Below, in pieces: positions 11,496 to 19,889 of a DNA stretch of 64,000 bases. Below the pieces are notes generated by a model. It ran no database searches, was not told where the DNA came from, and worked only from the letters and a program-made list of their open reading frames with translations. Each line of letters begins with the position of its first letter. Position 1 is the stretch's first letter. This stretch comes from Trichoderma breve (Eukaryota > Ascomycota > Sordariomycetes > Hypocreales > Hypocreaceae). Both the position numbers and the translations under genes were made by a program. The stretch lies in assembly GCF_028502605.1 (NCBI RefSeq), contig NC_079235.1:1674001-1738000 (forward strand), given 5' to 3'.

Positions 11496-12149
11496 CGTCG
11501 TCAAGCACGAGTTGCTTCAAGGAGATGTTTGGGGAGTGAGGCCACTCGTGGGCTCTATCGCTGGGGAAGATGACGTCGATGGTGCCTCGAAGCGTCGCGC
11601 CAATAGATATGGGTCGAGGGAAGAAACATAGACGGAGCGCGGTCCGCTAGAAGGAAATGCGGGCGCTGAAGCTTGTGAATATCTGACAGGGATACGATGT
11701 CGGTATCAAAGATGCGACATATCATGTACAAGTACAAGAAGACGAGGAGGCAGCAGGGCCAGTGCAGCACGGTCAAAGGAGCTGTTGGTAGCTACAGGTA
11801 CTAAGGCAAGGTCCCTCCACTTTAGGCGACAGGTACTTGCAGAGGACGCTACTTAAAGTGGGACATGGAGAGCGGCTATCGCTGTATACCATCGCCATTA
11901 TATCGACAGAACAATTATTTTAAATTAGGTACCAAGTCAAAGAATTTCATCCTGCGTGTTATAAATATTATTTAATTATTTTCTTTTTAGAATATTTAGT
12001 TAGTCATATGGAAACAAATTAAGACACCTTAACAAGACGCATGATACAACCAAGGTTACGTGTATCACGCAGTCAATGTCACATGTCCCAGAGTACTCTC
12101 TATGTTTTTTATTATGCCAAATTCTATAGGTAGTGAGCACCTCTGCTGG
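11496..12149. other. Intergenic region between atg18 and cia1
   Basis: This 654-bp spacer holds the atg18 promoter and the cia1 3' flank. A short AT-rich patch lies around 11,915-12,000, containing TAAATATTATTTAATTATTT. It could be a small decayed repeat, but it is too short to assign. No gene is supported. Confidence 0.45.
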
Positions 12150-13478
12150 CTATGGAGATTTCACATCCACTTGCCATGATTGGACTACTCCGTCATCGCC
12201 CGTGGTGACTAGCATTTCCTCCTCACCTCTTCTCGTCGAACCCGCATCGTGTCTCTTACACCAGGTGATATGGTTAATCTCGTAGGGGCCATGGGCGTTG
12301 GGAACCGTGGTCAAAAGCTGCCACTGTGGACCACTGACGGCGGAGCTATCGTGATTCGAGCCTGCAGAGTCATTAGGCGCGTTATTTTCGGGGGCAGACT
12401 GGAAGTTTGAGACAACGTCGCTGTCTTCTTTGTACAAAGCGACGATGCCATCACTCCCGGTGCTGGCTACAAGGCCAGAATCAGCGCTCCATGTAACCGA
12501 ATATACGTCCTTGTCGTGTACTTTGGGCAGCACGGCTGTGCAATTCCACTGTTCTCTAAAAGACCTTCTCATCGTGCTTGGTATGCCACCTAGCCGATCT
12601 TGAGGTATTGTTGAACCATCTGCATCGGTACCCTCTTTCTCTTGCTCAAGCGTCCACACACGGATCGTTCCATCGGCCGAAAATGTCATGAGTCTAGGAA
12701 ATTCATCATTTTTTGGCTGTGGTTCCCATTCTACTCCCCAAACCGTTCCCTGGTGTCCCTGTAGGACAGCGACGCAGACCCACTCCCCATCAGAGTCTTC
12801 GCGCCAGATTCGTGCTGTGTTATCATAACTGGCGCTGGCGAGTACGTCAACGCTGTAATAGCGCTGCCCAACATTGTTGCGCCCAGGTACGTCGGGACAC
12901 CAGGCTACGGCTTTTACATCTCCCTCGTGTTCGTTGAGAACCGCAATGGTTTCCCAGTCGTCCTCGGACTCAGCACTGGCTATGTCTTCCCAAATCCAAA
13001 TAGATTTGTCACGCGAGCAGGTTGCGAGGTAAGCGCCGGATGGAGAAAAGGCGCAGCCTTTGACTTCCGAGTCATGGCCCTCAAGCACAAGGTTGTAGTC
13101 CCAGTCGCCAGTCTTGACAGAATCTTCATTCCCCGGCCCTCTCGTCATATCCCTGCCAAGGCCATCGGCGGAATCATCGTCGCCCTCGTCACCCCCGTTG
13201 GCCCAGCGCCACACGCCAGCGGAAGAATCGAAACTGCCTGTGATGAGGCATAGATTATGCGGCGGCAGGTTGGGTTTCCATGACACGCTCCGGACGGAAC
13301 GTGAGTGGCCATCGGCCAAGACGCTGTGTAAAGAAAGTGTGGATAGGGAGAAGACGGTGACATTCTTTCCGTGCGCGGTTGCAATCAGAGGAAGATTCGG
13401 ATGTGGTATCGATACCCAGGCACGCTCGTGGAGATCGGGTTTTAGGGATTGCAACTGAATAATTTTAGTAGAGGCCAT
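12150..13478 (-). CDS. cia1: Cia1, cytosolic Fe-S assembly WD40 protein
   Basis: Seven-bladed WD40 protein of the cytosolic iron-sulfur assembly targeting complex, which delivers Fe-S clusters to cytosolic and nuclear apoproteins (DNA polymerases, helicases). A single uninterrupted frame of 442 residues runs from an ATG in good context. WD repeats are visible throughout: DGHSRSVRSVSWKP, LEGHDSEVKGCAFSPSG, LNEHEGDVKAVAWCP, LQGHQGTVWGVEWEP, VHDKDVYSVTWSADSG and HGPYEINHITWC, each followed by W/YD-type strand ends such as SIWIWED and ARIW. Fungal-type acidic insertions (GDEGDDDSADG, near residues 95-105) lengthen the loops compared with the ~330-residue yeast protein. It lies in the same orientation as the gene upstream at 14229-15956, with its own 750-bp spacer. 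Confidence 0.94.
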   Translation of the reverse strand: MASTKIIQLQSLKPDLHERAWVSIPHPNLPLIATAHGKNVTVFSLSTLSLHSVLADGHSRSVRSVSWKPNLPPHNLCLITGSFDSSAGVWRWANGGDEGDDDSADGLGRDMTRGPGNEDSVKTGDWDYNLVLEGHDSEVKGCAFSPSGAYLATCSRDKSIWIWEDIASAESEDDWETIAVLNEHEGDVKAVAWCPDVPGRNNVGQRYYSVDVLASASYDNTARIWREDSDGEWVCVAVLQGHQGTVWGVEWEPQPKNDEFPRLMTFSADGTIRVWTLEQEKEGTDADGSTIPQDRLGGIPSTMRRSFREQWNCTAVLPKVHDKDVYSVTWSADSGLVASTGSDGIVALYKEDSDVVSNFQSAPENNAPNDSAGSNHDSSAVSGPQWQLLTTVPNAHGPYEINHITWCKRHDAGSTRRGEEEMLVTTGDDGVVQSWQVDVKSP

Positions 13479-14228
13479 ATCTGAGCCTATTGGGGCAGGA
13501 ATATCCCTGCCAGCTCACTGTGGAAAAGGCTCTTGAGGGACTGCATCCGGTTCCAATGTGTAGCGGTTCAAAGAGGTGGGATGAAATGCCCCTCCAATGC
13601 TTGAAAATCCATCCCCACAGTACTAACCGAGCTAGACCCGATGACACACATGCCCATCAGTGTTCTTTTAGATAAGATTTAGGAATGGGAGATTACTTTG
13701 CATCCCCCACTAAGAGGATAGCAATTGTCTCCCCGTCTTTCACAAGAGCCATGAGAAATGACCCACGGAATTACCAAAAGTATACAGCCAGGCAGTTTCG
13801 CTGCCTTACAGAGATTATACCGTACAAATGTCAGCTACCCAAGCTGGCCTTTCAGTTTCGTGGTGCCAAACGAACTGAAGCATAGGCAGCTTCTAGATTA
13901 GCTTCCATGATAGAATAGTTTCCAACTATGGAAGGGCAGAGTGACGAGTAGCTGGTTAGAAGGATGTTTCTGAGTAATCATAACCGCCTGGAGTCTGACG
14001 AATGCTTGATTATGGGCCTAGTCGGAGGGGTTAAGGAATATCACATGCAAAACCCGATATAGAGCCCCCAGAGAACAAAAGTCATATAGCCTAGACACCA
14101 CGTCCGAGTTTATTGATCGCATGTTATAGGGGGCCATCATGACATGTGTACGATGCACATAAATGATAATCATTGCTCAAGAATAACTGCTTAGCCAAAT
14201 CCTGCCGCTCGTGTAGCTGACCAAAACC
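13479..14228. other. Intergenic region upstream of cia1
   Basis: 750 bp between the cia1 start and the 3' end of the next minus-strand gene. I see no gene, RNA or repeat in it. Small open frames here have unremarkable composition. Confidence 0.5.
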
Positions 14229-15956
14229 CTACGTTTTAGCTCGAGGGGGGGGTAGAGGATCTGCATGGGCACTCGCAACGTTTGCCATGTGTCTAGGTGG
14301 TGCATCAGAATAATCATCTTCGTAGTCGTCTTCATATCCGTCGTCGGAATGGGTCGAGCGACCTCTTTCATTAGTCGGAGCGGGGGAAATATCAGCGGGT
14401 CGAGCTGCTGCGTGGGATTGATCCGAGATATGCTCGACGGTATGACTGCCTTTCGTAGCTACTTTGCTGGTTTTCTTCCCCTTCCTGCTTTTTGCTTTGG
14501 CTTTTTCTAGTAAACGCTTTCGATCTGCTTCTTCCTGCCGATGTCGACGATCCTTGATTTCGTAATCTCGAATAAGAGTACGGGGAGGTTCGCCAAAAAT
14601 ACGCTCATACTCGCAAAACTCGCAAATCCAGATCTCCGTCGAGTCCGGCAGGCTGTTATAATAGTTCTCTGTCGCAATCTGCCGTCGAGTACGCGCAGCC
14701 ATGACAAGCTCCCTCTCTAAGCGACTGCGGGTTTTCCTAGCAGAGCCACCGGGAAGCTTATTGGCTTGCTTGGATGAACCACTCTGGTGCAGGCTAGGGT
14801 TTTGAGGAGCGACAGTTGGTAAGTGTTGTAGCGACTGGGCTGGGGCGCCGTGGCCAACAGAACGACCTTGAAGATGATTAGAATACGACAGCGTTGACCG
14901 AGGCCAGAGAAACTCACCAGGCCACTGTATAGCCCCAGGTGTTTGCGATTCACAAGTGAATGTAAATTGCGTTGAAGCAGGCATTTCCTTATATGTGGTC
15001 ATGCGCGGCTGCAAGAGACTTCCATTCTCCTGTCCCTGTAGAGGTACCTTCTCAGCAGTTGCAATCGCGTTAGATATAATACCACTCCCAGTTTGACCTA
15101 TAAGCGAACTTGTCAGCCTACGCACAGCTTGCCGCGCCTATGTGTGCTCATAGAGGAACCAAAGAGACATACCAGACGACGCCCATTGAGACGAACCAGC
15201 TTTTGAACGATTCGACCAGGCGTTGCTTCCGTCTGACAAAGCTCGTAAGGGGCTACGTCCATTTCTTGACCGTCCAAGTCTCCCTCTGCCAGAACCAGAC
15301 AACCCTTGACTGCCTGTCACATGGGAACTATTTCCCGACAGGCCTGCTGGGGGGAGCTGTGCTCTATTACTGAGCACTTCGTTCACTGGTGATCGAGGTC
15401 GTATAGAGTTCGACAATGCGTTGGCTTCGCTGGTCAAAGAAAGACTAGTATTCGCTAATGAGTCTCCAGTGGTGGGAATTTTCCGTTTCTTCTTGTTGTT
15501 GGTGTTTTCGAAAGATTCATAGCCATCCACTGAGGAAGCAGTGGACGCGAGTAGTGGTAATTCAATCGATTGGCGAAGCGGGTCCAATGTCGCTGAAGAC
15601 TGTATGACCATTCCCTGGATTTTTGATGAAGATCCCATTACGAGGGATCCTCGCAATTCGTCGTTGATTACGGTCGTCATTGCAGCTCCATTCCGTCGTA
15701 ACGTAGAGTTCCGCTTGGAATCATCACGGTGGTGTTGAATAGCGGAGCCAATTGTTGTCAAGGTCGATGTTCCATTATCATCTCTCGCGGTATAGGTTGG
15801 ATAATAGAAAAGAGGAACGTGGTCATGGATATAGGAGGGATATTTGATCGAGTTTGCAACCTCTGGTGATAATCTCTCTCGAAGTCGACGCTTCGGCAGG
15901 GGCCGAATAGGCCGATCGGGAAATAACAACGACACGGCATCAGGAGACATTATCAT
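14229..15956 (-). CDS. Unrecognised protein with a CxxC motif and acidic tail
   Basis: Two-exon gene: 15956-15173 and 15097-14229, joined across a 75-bp intron (GTATGT..TATAG), giving 550 residues. I do not recognise the function. The N-terminal half is Ser/Asn/Arg-rich and probably disordered, with a possible basic segment (KKKRKIP). The best conserved-looking part is near residue 420: ENYYNSLPDSTEIWICEFCEYERIFG, which contains one CxxC pair within WICEFCEYE. A Lys/Arg/Glu-rich helical stretch (KDRRHRQEEADRKRLLEKAK) follows, then an acidic Tyr/Asp tail (DDGYEDDYEDDYSDAPP). The layout suggests a nuclear or nucleic-acid-associated protein, but this is inference. An alternative start two codons in (MSPDAV) is equally possible. 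Confidence 0.75.
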
Positions 15957-16242
15957 TCACTGTTCTGCTTCAGCGTTAAACGTACAACTTGTTAGCAGTT
16001 AAACATTTAACAGAGTAATGAGAATAGGGAATATGAATGTGGGGTAATAGGTAAATATCCAGGTTGAGGGCAATCGCAACTGACAAAAAAAAAAAAAGAA
16101 AGAAAGATAGGGAAAGGGTAAAGCAGTGTGATATCATAAGGCGGGGCACCAAAAGGCATTTGGTTAACCATAGATCTAACTGCAGGAAAGTTTGTCCCTG
16201 GTATGTTCGTCTGATGAATGCATATTGCCGGGGAAATCGCAC

Positions 16243-16562
16243 CTACCACATATCGTACAAAAAGGGAGATATTAGGCTTCCGCAGCAGGGTCGAGGGACT
16301 GCGGCAACCCTCAACTGCAGAACCCCACGGAAGATGTGCGTTGACGGCCTTGCTTTTGACGAGAGCGCGATTTTTGCCAGCTTCAAATATTCCGAGTCTT
16401 GACGTTTTGGTTGGTACCGTTTGATGTGCGATATGGGATCGGCTGGTTCAATCAGAGGGCGCGGCGGTGCTTGCCAGTCAGATGAAGATGAGACGGTAGA
16501 CAGGTTAGATGTCGCGGAAGAGGTTGATCGGAAGAGACAGTTCGTTAAGGCAAATCCTGCCA
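16243..16562 (-). CDS. Possible small gene or exon fragment
   Basis: A minus-strand open frame of about 105 codons without an ATG. Its middle reads like a real small fungal protein (PPRPLIEPADPISHIKRY followed by QPKRQDSEYLKLAK). The frame begins right after TTGGCAG, a plausible 3' splice site at about 16,562, so it could be the second exon of a small gene. I could not find a first exon with ATG and donor in the right phase, and the C-terminal third loses protein-like character. It may be a pseudogene or a misread exon. Confidence 0.35.
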
Positions 16563-17225
16563 AGATTTTAATTTATGCCGGTGCTGTGATGAAGATAGGT
16601 AGCAGTGGGCTCTCTTCAAAGATTGAGTGTAGCGAGACTGCTAAGCGCGGGCGCATAGAAGAAAACACTCGGATGTTGAGTAAGTTCAGGCTTCGAGGCC
16701 AATAACGCCGTTCTTAACCTAGCGAAAACAAACAATACTCCAGAACAATCCAGTTCGTGAAGAAACAAGCTGGTCAACAGGGCCCGTGGGAACAATCTAT
16801 GGTGTACAGCAATCGTAATTAATGAGTCGTGGTGGATTGTCTTGTGTGGATTAGGAGAGGTATGGGAACCTACGCAAGTAAATCGGCTGCCCCACAGGTT
16901 GGTAAGCAGAAGGGAGGCGCCGGGGTAAAAAGGGAATAGTGCAGAAATACAAATGCTTAGGAACATTCATTTATAAGCTATATATTTACAAAAGTAATAG
17001 ACTTTTTTTCTTTTTCTTAAAAGAAGAAAAGATATGATTTAAGGGTGTCATCTCATACACAATATAAACGTATATATACTGGTACTTTTAAATAAACATA
17101 GGTAAGTAACAATATAATGTTATTTTTTTATATAGAAAAAACCCCTAATTCAGTAAATATTATTGCAAATCGTGAAAAATATGCCGTGAAGTATATATAC
17201 ATATAGTTATAATAGTATATATATA

Positions 17226-17236
17226 TGTGTGTGTGT

Positions 17237-17296
<60 letters not shown>
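17226..17296 (+). repeat. (TG)n microsatellite
   Basis: Five TG units, a short ACC interruption at 17237-17239, then an uninterrupted TG run from 17240 to 17296 (about 28 units). It lies about 280 bp upstream of the tfb1 start. The His-Thr repeats seen on the minus strand are only its translation. Confidence 0.97.
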
Positions 17297-17298
<2 letters not shown>

Positions 17299-17579
17299 TC
17301 TATTGCTGTGATGTATAATTGCTTCTTTAGTAGAACGGTGTCTGCTAACTCACCTTGGCAGATTTCCACATCGCACTGTCCCTATCGTGCACTAGAGGTA
17401 TTGATAGGGTCCACAGCATCCCTACTGCCGCATATCAGCTTGTGCCATTCTGTGACGCAGCGAATTTACCTTGAGATGCTCATGCAACCCATATAAATTA
17501 ATGCCAAAGTCGGAGGCGTTAATTCTTGCGTCAACTTCTCAGGTTGCATCAATTATCCTACCCGCAAAACAGAAGCACC

Positions 17580-19564
17580 ATGGCGAGCCCAACGGGCCAC
17601 ACTCTCTTCAAGAAAAAAGAGGGCATCCTATCGTTCACGACTGATCATAAAGCCATAACATGGACGCCAATTTCGGGAGGCCCAGCAACTGTTTCGCTGC
17701 CAGTTACCAACATCACCAGTAATCATCCTCTGTGGCATGTCTTCTGGTGATGAGAACTACCGCTAACTCTCTGTCAGATCTTCAGCAAACTCCCGACAGC
17801 TCTCCCAAAGTTATGCTTAAAATATTCGAGAAGTCCGAAAACGCAAGCGACCCCATCACCTACCTGTTCCATTTCAATACTCCAGAAGCTAAGGCAGAAG
17901 CTCAATCTGTCAAAGATCTGCTCTCGAGATTGCTGGCCGATCTACGGAATGGCGATGCAAACGTATCTAAGCTAGTGACTACTACCTCAACACCCGTTGC
18001 AAATGGAGAGGGTGCAGGGAGCTCTGCCACGCTGGTATCCTCGGGTGGTGCGAACGCACAATCGGTACCCCCAAAATGGTTTGATGATAATCAATTGAAG
18101 ATGAATATTGAGCTACAGCAATCTCTCATGAAGAAAGACAGGAGTTTGCACGAAACGTACGTGAGCGCCATGTCGACTAAGCCAGATTCAATGACTACTG
18201 CTGCCTTCAACTCCCAGTTCTGGTCCATGAGGATAAACTTATTAAGAGCCCATGCCATCGAAACAAACCAAAAAAAAGGCGCATACAACGTCCTTTCAAC
18301 TGTTAAACCTCGAACCGTGGATGGGGAGTTGAAACTGAACATCAGCGTGGAGCAAGTTCAAATGATATTTGCCCAACATCCATTAATTAAACGAATATAC
18401 AATGAAAATGTACCGAGACTAACGGAAGCGGAATTCTGGTCGCGATTCTTCCTCAGCAAACTTGCTAAGAAGCTTAAGGGGGAACGCGTCACTGATAATG
18501 ACCCTGCCGATGCTATCTTTGACAAGTACAATATCGATGGCAATATGCAAGATGCTCATTCTAAGACTACGACCCAGCCTGTCCCTCATATAATTGACAT
18601 TGAGGGCAATGAAGAGAACCAAGGAGGTTTCAAAGGCGGCAACGCCAAGGATGTCGAAATGCGACCTCGAGCAAATATCCCTATCGTTAGGACACTTAAC
18701 AGTCTGAGCGAAAAGATAATGGCAAATGTTCCTCCCTCGGATAACACGGCATATGATGCTCAGGGACTCTATAATACATCTCGAGAGCTAACTCTACGCG
18801 ACCTAAAAGGAGATGGTGAAGAACAGCGCATTATGCTGAGTATCAAAGAAAGGAATAACTTTTTTTCGTCGAAGGATTCCCCTGCCCAAAGAGGAGGAGA
18901 TGTTCTTGGCAGTCAACGGCCTGAAGATGTTCTCACCAAAGTGAGAAATTTGCACACGGCCGGGCCTGATAAGACTGGGGACATTGGACTGCAAATCAAC
19001 ATAGACCTCGACATAGATAGTGACAGCGACAACGAGTCAAAACCTGGACTCAACGCTACTCGTGACGCAATTAAAGAAGCAGAGAAGGATGTCATGGCTG
19101 GCATACAACAACAGCGTTCTCAAAAATATGGACGCGCCTCGGATGATACATCTCCAATGGGAATACCTACTACGATCTCCGACAAGTGTGCTCTTACTCA
19201 TGCTACAACGATTGAGTTTCTTCATCAGTTCTGGGACGGCTTTCTTTCCGGCGACCCTGACCGTGCCATAGAGGTACAATACTTGGCTGAATCGCTGGCG
19301 AGATCCATGGCACGTATTCAAGCCGTGGCTGACGAGGCTGAGGTTGAAAGAGAGAGTGCCATTCAAAAGCGGAAGCAGGAGATTCGTAGTCACTTCGAAC
19401 GCACAGGGAAAAAGATTCGATGGAAGCCAGATATGGTCGGCGGTGGTCGCGATGTCGTTGGCAAGATAATGCAGCCGACTGTGGATGCACTACGGCGAGC
19501 ACAGGACACTTATTCTAGAGCACTAGGCGAGGAGGGTGTCCAAATATCGACGGAGAGCACATAA
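17580..19564 (+). CDS. tfb1: TFIIH core subunit Tfb1 (p62)
   Basis: Subunit of the TFIIH core, used in RNA polymerase II initiation and nucleotide excision repair. Exons are 17580-17718 and 17778-19564, with a 59-bp intron (GTAATC..GTCAG, branch GCTAAC), giving 641 residues. The join restores the N-terminal PH-like domain (GILSFTTDHKAITWTP, then NLQQTPDSSPKVMLKIFEK). Two BSD domains follow; the second holds LTEAEFWSRFFLSKLAKKLKG, with the FW pair typical of BSD domains. The C-terminal part has the helical region FLHQFWDGFLSGDP used for TFIIH core assembly. Length is normal for fungal Tfb1. The ATG at 17580 sits in AGCACC ATG GCG. The gene converges with the AAA ATPase gene, 325 bp apart. Confidence 0.95.
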
Positions 19565-19889
19565 CGAACTCCGCTTCCTTTACCTCGCGACCTAGGACCA
19601 ATGGCCCAGGTCTAAGTATGCTTGAAGATGCCAGACACCGATATCTACACAAAAGTGCTTTGGGTGATGAGAGTTGGTGGTTCTGATCCCAGGTACTTTT
19701 ACCGTCCTGCCGTACTTGACAGATCAAGCCTGGCTGGACATAATAATGTATGTACATCAATTCTAAGATTAATAGATTCAACTGAGATCTGACAACGTTT
19801 CCGAAGGCCCCCGAGCATTTACAAGATTCATGTTTTTGTTATTGCTCGGTAATAGATACTGAACTCATTGCGATTAGATAGGTCGCCAA
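19565..19889. other. Convergent intergenic region
   Basis: 325 bp between the tfb1 stop and the stop of the AAA ATPase gene on the other strand. It presumably holds both 3' UTRs. No gene or repeat is seen. Confidence 0.5.

Larger units (their letters stand above)
15957..17579. other. Intergenic region with simple repeats
   Basis: 1.6 kb between a minus-strand gene and tfb1. It contains one doubtful small minus-strand frame (16243-16562), a poly-A/GA tract near 16,085-16,110, an AT-rich patch from about 16,970 to 17,240, and a long (TG)n microsatellite. The tfb1 promoter must lie in the last few hundred bases. Confidence 0.45.

Noticed and set aside
3248..15956. Secondary-metabolite or other gene cluster around the zinc-cluster regulator
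   Set aside because: The neighbours are a ClpX, a phosphatase, atg18 and cia1, with no biosynthetic core or transporter.
17160..17369. Open frame rich in His-Thr repeats on the minus strand
   Set aside because: It is only the translation of the (TG)n microsatellite.
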